Below are positions 33,903-42,366 of a stretch of 64,000 nucleotides of DNA, piece after piece. The stretch is taken from contig NZ_JAVHXT010000003.1 of NCBI RefSeq assembly GCF_031119335.1, forward strand, positions 124,001-188,000. The letters run 5' to 3'. Below the pieces are notes generated by a model that was not told the DNA's origin, did no database searches, and worked only from the letters and a program-made list of their open reading frames with translations. The translations under genes were made by a program, and so were the position numbers. This DNA is from Pedobacter sp. (GTDB taxonomy: Bacteria > Bacteroidota > Bacteroidia > Sphingobacteriales > Sphingobacteriaceae). The number at the start of each line of letters is the position of its first letter. The first letter of the stretch is position 1.

Positions 33903-33936
33903 AAATAGGCCAATCTTTCGATTGGCCTATTTTTTT
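33903..33936 (+). terminator. Terminator of the lipoprotein gene
   Basis: A 13-bp perfect stem (33903-33915 with 33920-33932), a four-base loop and a run of T residues, 22 bases after the stop. Confidence 0.9.
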
Positions 33937-33956
33937 GTCTCTAATTTTGGTCAAAT

Positions 33957-33988
33957 AAAAAGGAGTTACACACAATGCAACTCCTTTT
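33957..33988 (-). terminator. Terminator of the ferredoxin gene
   Basis: AAAAGGAGTT and its complement AACTCCTTTT form a 10-bp stem, followed on the minus strand by TTTTATTTG. It lies about 57 bases beyond the ferredoxin stop. Confidence 0.7.
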
Positions 33989-34044
33989 CTATAATTTTAT
34001 AAATCTCTAATAGTAACAAAAGTACTAATCGAAATTCTGCCAGC

Positions 34045-34395
34045 TTATCCCTCCTGGTGTAACCAAGCTTTTTTAGCCAATAATTCTTCTTCCGTTTCGC
34101 GGATATCTTCATCATCTACACAGCAATCTACTGGGCAAACCGCAGCACATTGAGGCTCATCGTGGAAACCTTTACACTCGGTACACTTATCTGAAACGAT
34201 ATAATACACCTCATCAGAAACTGCATCTTGCGCAGCACCTGCATCTACTTCCCTACCTCCAAAATCGATAATACCATCTAGGCTAGTTCCATCAGAAAAT
34301 CTCCAAGCGGTACCAGCATCATAAATTGCATTATTAGGGCATTCTGGCTCACATGCCCCACAGTTTATACATTCGTCTGTTATTTTAATTGCCAT
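34045..34395 (-). CDS. 4Fe-4S ferredoxin
   Basis: A 116-residue ferredoxin carrying two cluster-binding motifs. The first is Cys9-x2-Cys12-x2-Cys15-x3-Cys19-Pro ([15 protein letters not shown]). The second is Cys71-x2-Cys74-x8-Cys83-x3-Cys87-Pro ([18 protein letters not shown]), with an eight-residue insert as in Allochromatium-type 2[4Fe-4S] ferredoxins. Two further cysteines follow at 91-92. It is a cytoplasmic electron carrier whose partners are unknown. It is divergent from the acyl-CoA reductase gene with 79 bases between the starts. Confidence 0.94.
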   Translation of the reverse strand: MAIKITDECINCGACEPECPNNAIYDAGTAWRFSDGTSLDGIIDFGGREVDAGAAQDAVSDEVYYIVSDKCTECKGFHDEPQCAAVCPVDCCVDDEDIRETEEELLAKKAWLHQEG

Positions 34396-34423
34396 CTTTT
34401 CGTCTAATTCTAAATGCGAAGCT

Positions 34424-34431
34424 TAACTTTG
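34424..34431 (+). promoter_or_regulatory. Candidate -7 box (TAACTTTG) of the LuxC-like gene
   Basis: TAACTTTG matches TAnnTTTG and lies 43 bases before the ATG at 34475, with TTTTCG in the -33 region. It sits in the short intergenic space shared with the divergent ferredoxin gene. Confidence 0.45.
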
Positions 34432-34474
34432 CGCCACAAATATAATACATAATCCATTTATAATAGTTCTAAAT

Positions 34475-35491
34475 ATGTCTTCAATTCGTAAAGAACAGCT
34501 AATTTCCGCTTTTAAACAGTTAGGTAAATACCTAGAACAGCCAGATGAAGCTTTCCAATCGGTTGTTTATTTGGCAAGAAATGCAAATGCTTGGTTTACA
34601 GAAGAAGAGGTAAATAAATCGGTTAAAGCATTGGCTGAAATGCTAAACGAAGCAGATTTAGAAAAATGGTTTGAAAAAATAACCGTTGCTACAGAACCTA
34701 AAAAAGTTGGTTTAATCTTAGCTGGAAACATACCTTTAGTGGGTTTTCATGATGTGATATGCGTATTAGCAACAGGAAATACTGCACTGATCAAATTATC
34801 TTCATCAGACAATAAACTCCTGCCCTTTTTGCTCAATAAACTGATCGAATTTTTACCAGAGCTAAAAAATCATGTGATTTATGTAGAACAATTAAAAGAT
34901 TTTAATGCGGTAATTGCCACTGGTAGTAATAATACGTCGAGATATTTCGAATATTATTTCGGCAAAGTGCCTAATATCATAAGAAGAAATAGAAATAGTG
35001 TGGCCATTTTAACGGGAGATGAAAATGAAGAAGATATAGCGCAACTTGGGCACGATATTTTAGATTATTTTGGTATGGGCTGTCGTAGCATTTCGAAAGT
35101 TTTCATTCCTAAAAACTACGAGATTAAGAATTTTTTTGAGCCTTTGGAGCAATTTAAGGATATCATCAACCACTTTAAATACAACAACAACTACGATTAC
35201 AACAAATCTATTTATCTGGTAAATCAGCAAAAGCATTACGATAACGGTTTTTTATTGTTGAAAGAAGATGAAGGCTTATCATCGCCTTTGGCTGTGCTTT
35301 ATTACGAAACTTACGAAAATATTGATGAGGTAATTGAAAAGTTGAAACATCAGCAAGAGCAAATTCAATGTATTGTGGGCAACATTTCTAAAGCAGATTT
35401 TAATGCATTGCAATTTGGTCAAAGTCAGCATCCAAAACTTTGGGATTATGCTGATCATGTTGATACATTAGATTTTTTAAAGCAATTGTAG
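34475..35491 (+). CDS. LuxC-like acyl-CoA reductase
   Basis: A 338-residue member of the LuxC (PF05893) acyl-CoA/acyl-protein reductase family, part of the aldehyde dehydrogenase fold. Features are LILAGNIPLVGFHDVICVLATGN (read in parts), the cofactor-region block ATGSNNTSRYFEYYFG, and the active-site Cys203 in GMGCRSISKVF. It would reduce an acyl-CoA or acyl thioester to aldehyde with NADPH. In Bacteroidota the gene occurs without lux genes, and its physiological substrate is not known. It shares a divergent promoter region with a ferredoxin gene. Confidence 0.88.
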   Translation: MSSIRKEQLISAFKQLGKYLEQPDEAFQSVVYLARNANAWFTEEEVNKSVKALAEMLNEADLEKWFEKITVATEPKKVGLILAGNIPLVGFHDVICVLATGNTALIKLSSSDNKLLPFLLNKLIEFLPELKNHVIYVEQLKDFNAVIATGSNNTSRYFEYYFGKVPNIIRRNRNSVAILTGDENEEDIAQLGHDILDYFGMGCRSISKVFIPKNYEIKNFFEPLEQFKDIINHFKYNNNYDYNKSIYLVNQQKHYDNGFLLLKEDEGLSSPLAVLYYETYENIDEVIEKLKHQQEQIQCIVGNISKADFNALQFGQSQHPKLWDYADHVDTLDFLKQL

Positions 35492-35537
35492 GGAAATTAA
35501 ATAATTATTATCTTGCTTTCTTCCGAAAGAAAACAAT

Positions 35538-37505
35538 GTGAATTTACCTATCGTATCGTTAAGAATTGTACTAACTATTATGTTTTTCGCTTTTCCGAAA
35601 GCCTATTCACAAGTGTGCACAGGTGCTTTGGGCGATCCAGTTTTGGGAGCTGGAACAGATTTCGGACAAGGGACCAATGCTTTCGGAAATCCATTACCTA
35701 CATCAGTAATAAGTTACACCTATGCTTTTAACTCGCCAAGCGACGGACAGTACACACTTGTAAAATCAACCAGAGGACTAAACTCTGGTTGGCATCAAGA
35801 TGTGGTAAACCGAACACCTAATGACCCTAACGGGTATATGCTGTTAGTTAATGCAGATCATGCTCAGGGTATTTTTTATCAAAAAACAATAGATAACCTT
35901 TGTCCAAATAACACTTATGAATTTGCTTCATGGATTATAAATATTCTACGTAATCCGGGTATAAAGCCTAATGTAAAATTCACTATAGAAAACAACTATC
36001 AAAATAATATTACTGTACTTAAAGAGTTTTCTACTGGTGATATATTAGAAGGCACTGCTACCGATTGGAAGCAGTATGGTACTGTTTTCACTACACCTAT
36101 AAATTTAGGAACGATTACTTTAAAAATGACTAATATTAATCCGGGAGGTCTTGGAAACGATTTGGCAATAGATGATATTACATTTCGCCCATGTGGACCA
36201 ATCATTACTTCGTCGGTTACTAATGTGCTAAATTTTAACAACAACATTGCAAACATCTGTGAAGGAGAAAATAGAGGAAATATTACGTTACAAGCAAATG
36301 TTTCGTCGGGCTACAATATTCCTGAATTTCAGTGGCAAGAGTTATCAGGTTCTTTATGGGTTAATAGCAGTAAACCTGGATCAAAAACAACAAGATTAAC
36401 CGTAAATTCTAACATTCTACCTCTTGGAAGTCATCGTTATCGCTTATTGGTAGCCGAAACCGGAAATATCAATACCATTAATTGTAGGGTAGTTTCTGAG
36501 GAAATTACGATAAAAGTAAACGCATTGCCTAGGCCTACTGCTGGTAACTCTGGTATTGCCTGTATTGGCAGCAACGTAAGGCTAACTGCTAGCGAAGGTG
36601 CTTCTTTTGTTTGGACAGCTCCCAACGGCGACATCATTTCTACACAACAAAATCCAATAATTAATAATATAACTTTGGCCCAGGCAGGTTTATATACTGT
36701 TGTAGCACGTAATGAACATGGATGCGAGGCCGCTCCAGTATCTACCAATGTAGAATTACATCCGGCAATTGTTGTGCAAACAAATATTAATTTCGCTACC
36801 TTTTGTGAAGATAGCACACCAATTCAGTTATCAGCATCTGGCGGCACTACTTACCGTTGGTCGCCATCAAATGGACTATCAGATCCTAATATTGCTAACC
36901 CCACAGCATCTCCTTCAGAAACAACAATCTACACAGTTACTGTTAGTAATAATTTTTGTACCAGTACCAGCATCATCCCCATTACCATTCAAGTTTTAAA
37001 GAAACCTATTGCAGATGCTGGCGAAAACAAAGAAATAGTTGGAAAGAAATCAACCACACTTAATGGACAGGTTTCTGGTGATAATATAACTGTAATGTGG
37101 ACACCAACCGATTACTTAGATGATCCCACAAAAATAAACCCTATCGCTACCCCACCAACTGACATTACCTATAAGTTAACCGTAGTATCTGAATGCGGCA
37201 TTGCAACCGATGAAACTTTTGTAAAGGTATATCCAGAGCTTAAAATACCAAATACTTTTACACCTAACGGCGATAATATTAATGACACATGGATAATACC
37301 AGCTATTTCCTCATTTGAAAATTTCCAGTTAAAGGTATTTAGTAGAAATGGGCAAATAGTATATGAAGGAACAAAAAACACCTCACCATGGAATGGAAAG
37401 TTAAAAAGTACTGATGCAGATTTACCGGCAGGGGTATACTACTACACCCTTTTCCTAGATAACGAGAAGCCTATTTACAAGGGTTGGATTATGATTGTGA
37501 GATAA
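35538..37505 (+). CDS. Secreted protein with Ig-like repeats and T9SS type B C-terminal domain
   Basis: A 655-residue exported protein. It starts at a GTG, because no in-frame ATG precedes it before a stop at 35502 and the signal peptide (MNLPIVSLRIVLTIMFFAFP) needs this start. Residues 28-228 form a jelly-roll-like domain (SGWHQDVVNRTPNDPNGYML, ending DLAIDDITFRPCGP). Then come several Ig/PKD-like repeats with cysteine pairs (GNSGIACIGSNVRLTASEGA) and a gliding-motility-associated C-terminal domain: FTPNGDNINDTWIIP and KVFSRNGQIVYEGT, ending YYYTLFLDNEKPIYKGWIMI. That domain is the type B signal for export by the type IX secretion system. It is probably a surface adhesin or binding protein; its ligand is unknown. 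Confidence 0.9.
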   Translation: MNLPIVSLRIVLTIMFFAFPKAYSQVCTGALGDPVLGAGTDFGQGTNAFGNPLPTSVISYTYAFNSPSDGQYTLVKSTRGLNSGWHQDVVNRTPNDPNGYMLLVNADHAQGIFYQKTIDNLCPNNTYEFASWIINILRNPGIKPNVKFTIENNYQNNITVLKEFSTGDILEGTATDWKQYGTVFTTPINLGTITLKMTNINPGGLGNDLAIDDITFRPCGPIITSSVTNVLNFNNNIANICEGENRGNITLQANVSSGYNIPEFQWQELSGSLWVNSSKPGSKTTRLTVNSNILPLGSHRYRLLVAETGNINTINCRVVSEEITIKVNALPRPTAGNSGIACIGSNVRLTASEGASFVWTAPNGDIISTQQNPIINNITLAQAGLYTVVARNEHGCEAAPVSTNVELHPAIVVQTNINFATFCEDSTPIQLSASGGTTYRWSPSNGLSDPNIANPTASPSETTIYTVTVSNNFCTSTSIIPITIQVLKKPIADAGENKEIVGKKSTTLNGQVSGDNITVMWTPTDYLDDPTKINPIATPPTDITYKLTVVSECGIATDETFVKVYPELKIPNTFTPNGDNINDTWIIPAISSFENFQLKVFSRNGQIVYEGTKNTSPWNGKLKSTDADLPAGVYYYTLFLDNEKPIYKGWIMIVR

Positions 37506-37554
37506 TATCATTTAGAATAAGTCAATATCATTTTGAAACACTATTTTTGAAGGA

Positions 37555-37758
37555 ATGTATATCATCAAAGTTAAAGGCATTGCCAAAATACCCGATTACG
37601 TACAATTAAGAGACGAAAAATTTACTTTGCTAGCTTACTTTAGGGTAGATAGGCCTGATAAATCTTTAGAGAAATTGGGCTTTGGGGATAAACAAGAGAA
37701 AATAATGAACTTTATAAACGAGTTGCCTTTTGGACAGGTAACTAAATTAGACATTTAA
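37555..37758 (+). CDS. Small hypothetical protein upstream of ftsE
   Basis: A 67-residue cytoplasmic-looking protein (IIKVKGIAKIPDYVQLRDEK; RPDKSLEKLGFGDKQEKI) with mixed alpha/beta character and no signal peptide. A GAAGGA sequence lies right before the ATG. ftsE starts one base after its stop, so the two are very likely translated from one message. I do not recognise a named family; the tight linkage suggests a role with FtsE. Confidence 0.75.
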   Translation: MYIIKVKGIAKIPDYVQLRDEKFTLLAYFRVDRPDKSLEKLGFGDKQEKIMNFINELPFGQVTKLDI

Positions 37759-37759
37759 C

Positions 37760-38449
37760 ATGGCAGTAAACGCAGAAAACGTTATTTCTTTAAACAATGT
37801 TGATGTTTTTCAGCAGAAACACTTAGTACTATCTAACGTAAAACTTGATATAGCTAAAGGTGAATTTGTATTTTTAATTGGCGCTACTGGTTCTGGAAAA
37901 AGTAGTTTATTAAAAATTATTTATGGCGATTTACACATTGGTAACGGCGAGGGAAGTGTAGCTAATTTCGACCTAAAAAATCTTAAGGAAAAAGAAGTTC
38001 CCTACTTAAGAAGAAAGTTAGGTATCGTTTTCCAAGATTTTCAGTTATTGAGCGATAGAACGATAGAACAAAACCTAGAATTTGTTTTAAAAGCTACTGG
38101 CTGGAAAGACAAAAATCTCATCACCGAACGCATTAAGGATGTTTTAGAGAAAGTTGGTTTGCGTTCTAAAATTAAAAAAATGCCTCACGAAATGTCGGGT
38201 GGCGAGCAACAACGTATTGTAATTGCCAGAGCTTTATTGAACAATCCAGAAATTATTTTAGCCGATGAGCCAACCGGTAACTTAGACCCAGAAACCTCTG
38301 AAGAAATTGTGCTTTTATTAAAGCAAATTAGCCAAAACGGTACTGCGGTTTTAATGGCTACCCACGATTACCATATCATTCGTACCTTCCCTTCCCGTAT
38401 CATTAAGTGCGAAAATGGATTGGTACATGAAGATGTGCAGATTGCTTAG
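37760..38449 (+). CDS. ftsE: Cell-division ABC ATPase FtsE
   Basis: A 229-residue ABC ATPase. Walker A is LIGATGSGKSSLLK, the Q-loop VFQDFQLL, the signature SGGEQQR and Walker B IILADEPTGNLDPETSEEI, with switch His in MATHDYH. FtsE normally pairs with the membrane protein FtsX to activate peptidoglycan hydrolases at the septum. ftsX is not adjacent here, which is common in Bacteroidota. A LolD-like ATPase is the alternative, but the context without lolCE and the REVPYLRRKLG-like segment favour FtsE. Confidence 0.85.
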   Translation: MAVNAENVISLNNVDVFQQKHLVLSNVKLDIAKGEFVFLIGATGSGKSSLLKIIYGDLHIGNGEGSVANFDLKNLKEKEVPYLRRKLGIVFQDFQLLSDRTIEQNLEFVLKATGWKDKNLITERIKDVLEKVGLRSKIKKMPHEMSGGEQQRIVIARALLNNPEIILADEPTGNLDPETSEEIVLLLKQISQNGTAVLMATHDYHIIRTFPSRIIKCENGLVHEDVQIA

Positions 38450-38607
38450 AAAGGCCTGAAGACTAAAGTAGGAAGTTCGAAACAAAATAGCCCATTAAAT
38501 AACAACCAGCAATTTAACAGCCCATATTCTGACAAAATATTAATTTACAGCCATTCTGTTAGTCTAACTTGACGTAAAACTGACAGCATGGCTGTTTTAT
38601 TTGCATT

Positions 38608-38630
38608 GGCAAAAAATTTGTGAACAAGCC
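38608..38630 (+). promoter_or_regulatory. Candidate sigma-54-like site upstream of grpE
   Basis: TTGGCAAAAAATTTGTG has GG, ten bases, then GT, close to the sigma-54 -24/-12 pattern (GG-N10-GC). It is 40-60 bases before the grpE start. A TGACGTAAAACTGACAG stretch and an ACAGCCAT/ATGGCTGT inverted pair lie upstream (about 38548-38598). This is a weak call based on pattern only. Confidence 0.25.
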
Positions 38631-38669
38631 TTGCAAAGGAATCCCGTTGGAATAAAATACGAGTATACC

Positions 38670-39263
38670 ATGTTTAACAAGAAGAAAAAGGAAGAAGAAC
38701 CAGTGATTGAAAATAATACAGCCGAAGAAACAGCGGAAAGCTTAAAAGACAACGTAGAAAATACGGCAGAGCAAGCTAACAATGAAACGGCTGGCGAACC
38801 TGCAGTAGAATTATCTGTAGAAGAGAAATTACAACAACAAGTGGCAGAATTGAACGACAAATATTTACGTTTATTTGCCGAGTTCGACAACTTTAAACGC
38901 CGTACGCAAAAAGAACGTGTAGAGTTATTGCAAACCGCAGGTAAAGATATAGTTGTTTCGCTTTTACCTGTTTTAGACGATTTTGAACGTGCAATTAAAG
39001 CAACTGAAAAATCTACAGAAGTTGCGCCAGTTCGCGAAGGCATTGAATTGGTACAAACTAAACTTAAGAGCATTTTAAGTCAAAAAGGGTTAAAAGAAAT
39101 TGAAAGCTTAAATACTCCTTTTGATACAGATTTACACGAAGCAATTACTCAAATTCCTTCGCCAACAGACGAGCAAAAAGGAAAAGTAATTGACGAGTTG
39201 GAAAAAGGTTACACGCTTAACGACAAAGTAGTTCGTTTTGCTAAAGTTGTAGTGGGGGCATAA
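38670..39263 (+). CDS. grpE: Nucleotide exchange factor GrpE
   Basis: GrpE releases ADP from DnaK in the Hsp70 chaperone cycle. It has 197 residues from the ATG at 38670; an earlier ATG at 38601 would prepend 23 residues of leader sequence. An acidic, disordered N-terminus (about 1-50) precedes the long coiled coil (KLQQQVAELNDKYLRLFAEF, then DNFKRRTQKER) and the C-terminal beta domain with LNTPFDTDLHEAI and KGYTLNDKVVRFAKVVVG. dnaJ follows 83 bases downstream. Confidence 0.95.
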   Translation: MFNKKKKEEEPVIENNTAEETAESLKDNVENTAEQANNETAGEPAVELSVEEKLQQQVAELNDKYLRLFAEFDNFKRRTQKERVELLQTAGKDIVVSLLPVLDDFERAIKATEKSTEVAPVREGIELVQTKLKSILSQKGLKEIESLNTPFDTDLHEAITQIPSPTDEQKGKVIDELEKGYTLNDKVVRFAKVVVGA

Positions 39264-39346
39264 AAAATTTTGAATGATTAAATTTTGAATGATTGAATAA
39301 TAAATTCGTTCATTTTCTCATTTAGTCATTTAATCATTAATAAAAG

Positions 39347-40507
39347 ATGAGCAAAAGAGATTATTACGACGTACTTGGAGTTGCTAAAGGTGCATCGGCG
39401 GAAGAAATTAAAAAAGCTTACCGTAAGCTAGCAATTAAATATCACCCCGATAAAAACCCTGATGACAAATCTGCAGAAGATAAGTTTAAGGAAGCTGCCG
39501 AGGCTTACGAGGTATTGAGCAGTCCAGAGAAAAAGCAACGCTACGATCAGTTTGGACATGCTGGTGTTGGTGGTGCTGCTGGTGGTGGTTACGGCGGCGG
39601 CGGCATGAACATGGAAGATATCTTCAGTCAGTTTGGAGATATTTTTGGCGGCGGCGGTGGCAGCCCATTTGATAGTTTCTTTGGCGGTGGACAATCTAGA
39701 GGTGGCCGTAGAGTTACTAAAGGGTCTAATCTACGTATCAAAGTAAAGCTAACCTTAGAAGAAATTGCCAATGGTGCTGAGAAAAAAATTAAAGTTAATA
39801 AACAAGTAAGCTGCAAAACCTGCGATGGTACCGGAGCAAAGGATAAAGGTTCGGTAAGCACTTGTAAAACTTGCGGTGGCGCTGGTTCGGTACGTAGGGT
39901 TACCAACACCATTTTAGGTCAGATGCAAACCACTGCTACCTGCCCTACTTGTCACGGTAGCGGACAACAGATTACTGCAAAATGTGGTTCTTGCCACGGC
40001 GATGGAACTGTTCGTGGAGAAGAAACCATTTCTATCAATATTCCTGCGGGTGTGAGTGAAGGTATGCAATTGAGCATGGCTGGCAAAGGAAATGCCGCTC
40101 CAAATGGCGGTGTTCCTGGAGATTTGATTATCTTAATTGAAGAAACTCCGCACGAAACTTTAAAAAGAGAAGGCAATAACGTAGTTTATGATTTGCATGT
40201 AAGTATTCCAGAGGCCGCTTTGGGCGCAAGCGTAGAAGTTCCTACTATTGATGGTAAAGCTAAAATTAAAATTGAGCCGGGTACACAAAGCGGAAAACTG
40301 TTGCGCTTAAAAGGAAAAGGTATTCCAGAAGTGAATTCTTACCATAGAGGTGACCAAATTATACACGTAAACATTTGGACACCTAAAGCTTTAAACAGTG
40401 AAGAAAGAGCATTACTTGAAAAATTGAGAGAGTCTCCAAACTTTAAACCACAACCTGGTAAAAACGACAAGAGTTTCTTCGATAAAATGAAAGAATATTT
40501 CGAATAA
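39347..40507 (+). CDS. dnaJ: Chaperone DnaJ
   Basis: A type I DnaJ of 386 residues. It has the J domain (1-70) with the HPD motif at 33-35, a Gly/Phe-rich linker (about 75-125, [20 protein letters not shown]), a zinc-binding domain with four CxxCxGxG repeats ([32 protein letters not shown]), and C-terminal substrate-binding domains. It delivers substrates to DnaK and stimulates its ATPase. dnaK is not in the window. It likely forms an operon with grpE, and a terminator follows. Confidence 0.97.
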   Translation: MSKRDYYDVLGVAKGASAEEIKKAYRKLAIKYHPDKNPDDKSAEDKFKEAAEAYEVLSSPEKKQRYDQFGHAGVGGAAGGGYGGGGMNMEDIFSQFGDIFGGGGGSPFDSFFGGGQSRGGRRVTKGSNLRIKVKLTLEEIANGAEKKIKVNKQVSCKTCDGTGAKDKGSVSTCKTCGGAGSVRRVTNTILGQMQTTATCPTCHGSGQQITAKCGSCHGDGTVRGEETISINIPAGVSEGMQLSMAGKGNAAPNGGVPGDLIILIEETPHETLKREGNNVVYDLHVSIPEAALGASVEVPTIDGKAKIKIEPGTQSGKLLRLKGKGIPEVNSYHRGDQIIHVNIWTPKALNSEERALLEKLRESPNFKPQPGKNDKSFFDKMKEYFE

Positions 40508-40513
40508 TAATAG

Positions 40514-40540
40514 AAATCCCGCATCAAGCGGGATTTTTTG
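40514..40540 (+). terminator. Terminator of grpE-dnaJ
   Basis: AATCCCGC, a five-base loop, GCGGGATT and a T-run, seven bases after the dnaJ stop. Confidence 0.9.
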
Positions 40541-40606
40541 TTTAACCACATATACACAAATAATATGAGATTAATATTTAAAAAATCTGTGCATCTGTGG
40601 CTAAAA
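40540..40606. repeat. Palindromic repeat (AACCACATATACAC type)
   Basis: TTAACCACATATACACAAAT and the imperfect inverse ATCTGTGCATCTGTGGCTAA flank an AT-rich centre. It is related to the copy at 24414-24482. Confidence 0.55.
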
Positions 40607-40676
40607 GAGAATAAAAATCTGACAAAAAGTAGACAAAGAATTTTCATCAACTATAAAAAAATATAAATCCTTATTC

Positions 40677-40684
40677 TACATTTG
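40677..40684 (+). promoter_or_regulatory. Candidate -7 box (TACATTTG) of the efflux cluster
   Basis: TACATTTG matches TAnnTTTG and lies nine bases before the start of the small gene at 40693. Confidence 0.45.
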
Positions 40685-40692
40685 ACGCCATC

Positions 40693-41091
40693 ATGAGAGT
40701 TGCGCTTATATTTTGTTTTTCTCTGTTTTTCCTCTTATTTAAGGGTAATGAGAGTGCATATGCAACGGCCACACGCATCTCTCAAGGAAACAAATATCTT
40801 CATAAAGCTTCTTCAACACAGAAACATCACAATCCTTTTCATAAAAATACAAGCACTCATATTCAAAAAACTTTTTCTTCGAAAGATGTAAATTACATTG
40901 AAGAGTGCCAAGATGAGGATGAGAACAATTCGAAAAAAGCTTTACTTAGCTTTAAACAGGCTGGTTATTTTTGCTATGCTTTATTAGTAGGAAATCTTAA
41001 AAGCATTAAAAAGCTTGCACTACCCTATTGCGAGCATCTTTCTTACACCTCAAGTTTCAAATATCTTCTACTGAGAGTTTTCAGGATTTGA
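40693..41091 (+). CDS. Hypothetical exported small protein ahead of the RND efflux genes
   Basis: A 132-residue protein with an N-terminal hydrophobic segment (ALIFCFSLFFLLFKG) that may be a signal peptide, followed by a His/Lys/Ser-rich part (STQKHHNPFHKNTSTHIQKT). Its end is a second moderately hydrophobic stretch (FKQAGYFCYALLVGNLK). It precedes the RND adaptor gene by 177 bases on the same strand. I do not recognise a family. Similar small leaders could sense or regulate efflux, but nothing in the sequence proves it. Confidence 0.6.
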   Translation: MRVALIFCFSLFFLLFKGNESAYATATRISQGNKYLHKASSTQKHHNPFHKNTSTHIQKTFSSKDVNYIEECQDEDENNSKKALLSFKQAGYFCYALLVGNLKSIKKLALPYCEHLSYTSSFKYLLLRVFRI

Positions 41092-41268
41092 TACCCTAAT
41101 TTACTTTAAACGATTATTTATCGAAATAATTCTGCTTGCCTTATACTGGCAATGGCATGTATTATATTGATATCTATCCAAATCATTCTAGTAAATAACA
41201 AGAGCCCACAATGATGTTAATGAACCGTTGTGATGCCCATTCATAAAATAAAATCCCGATTACATATA

Positions 41269-42345
41269 ATGAAAAATATTATAATGCTCGCAAGTATATG
41301 CGCTGTGCTATTTTCTAGCTGCGCATCAAAACATGAAGAAAAAGAAGAAGAAACCAACTACACTGCAACTAGCCCGATTACTGTTGATACTTCCTTCATT
41401 AAAGAATATGTGTCTCAAATTCGCTCGGTTCGCAATATTGAGTTGAGAGCGCAAGAAAAAGGCTTTTTAGAACGAATTTATGTAGACGAAGGTCAAACGG
41501 TAAAAGCTGGTCAACTGCTTTTTAAAATTATGCCTAAAATGTACGAAGCAGAAGTACTAAAAGCAGAAGCAGAAGTGAATGCTGCCGAAATTGAAGTAGC
41601 CAACACCAAATTATTGGCAGATAAAAATGTAGTAGCACAGAATGAATTGGCTATGGCCAAAGCAAAATTGGCACAAGCCAAAGCAAGTTCATCGCTAGCA
41701 AAATTGCATTTATCATTTACAGAAATTAGAGCGCCTTTTAGCGGCACTATCGACCGCTTGCCTAAAAAACTAGGTAGCTTAATTGATGAAGGTGAATTAT
41801 TGACTACCCTTTCTGATAATAGCGAAATGTTTGCCTATTTCAACGTTTCAGAACCTGAGTATTTGAACTTCCAACAATCAAAATCTAGCCACAACCAATC
41901 GGTTGATTTACTGTTAGCCAATGGCGAAACTTTAAACGGAAAAGGTAAAGTAGAAACTATTGAAGGTGAATTTGACCCCGAAACGGGTAACATCGCCTTT
42001 AGGGCAAAATTTCCAAATCCTAAACAGTTACTGAGAAATGGTGAAACTGGAAAAGTGCAAATGGTTATTCCTTTGAAAAATGCCTTAATCATTCCTCAAA
42101 AAGCCACTTACGAACTACAAGACAAAAATTATGTATTTGTGATTGAGAAAAACGGCACCGTAAAATCTAGAGAAATTAAGATTGGTGGCGAGCTACCAGA
42201 TATTTACGTTGTAGTAAGTGGCTTGCAAAAAGGCGATAAAATTGTACTTGATGGTGTGCAGAAAGTGAAAGATGACGAGAAAATCAAGTTCACTTTCTTA
42301 GAACCAAAACAAGTGTTAAGCCAATTACAATTAAAAGCAGAGTAG
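41269..42345 (+). CDS. RND efflux periplasmic adaptor (lipoprotein)
   Basis: A 358-residue membrane-fusion protein of the AcrA/MexA type. I chose the ATG at 41269 because it begins a lipoprotein signal (MKNIIMLASICAVLFSSC); earlier GTG/ATG starts at 41230-41233 lack one. The body shows the biotinyl-lipoyl halves (VDEGQTVKAGQLLFKI, EIRAPFSGTIDRL), a helical hairpin (EAEVLKAEAEVNAAEIEV) and the membrane-proximal region (GLQKGDKIVLDGVQKVKDDEK). It links the inner-membrane pump encoded next to the outer-membrane channel. It is the first gene of the adaptor-pump-channel operon. Confidence 0.93.
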   Translation: MKNIIMLASICAVLFSSCASKHEEKEEETNYTATSPITVDTSFIKEYVSQIRSVRNIELRAQEKGFLERIYVDEGQTVKAGQLLFKIMPKMYEAEVLKAEAEVNAAEIEVANTKLLADKNVVAQNELAMAKAKLAQAKASSSLAKLHLSFTEIRAPFSGTIDRLPKKLGSLIDEGELLTTLSDNSEMFAYFNVSEPEYLNFQQSKSSHNQSVDLLLANGETLNGKGKVETIEGEFDPETGNIAFRAKFPNPKQLLRNGETGKVQMVIPLKNALIIPQKATYELQDKNYVFVIEKNGTVKSREIKIGGELPDIYVVVSGLQKGDKIVLDGVQKVKDDEKIKFTFLEPKQVLSQLQLKAE

Positions 42346-42366
42346 ACCAATTTCCCTGAAAAAATT

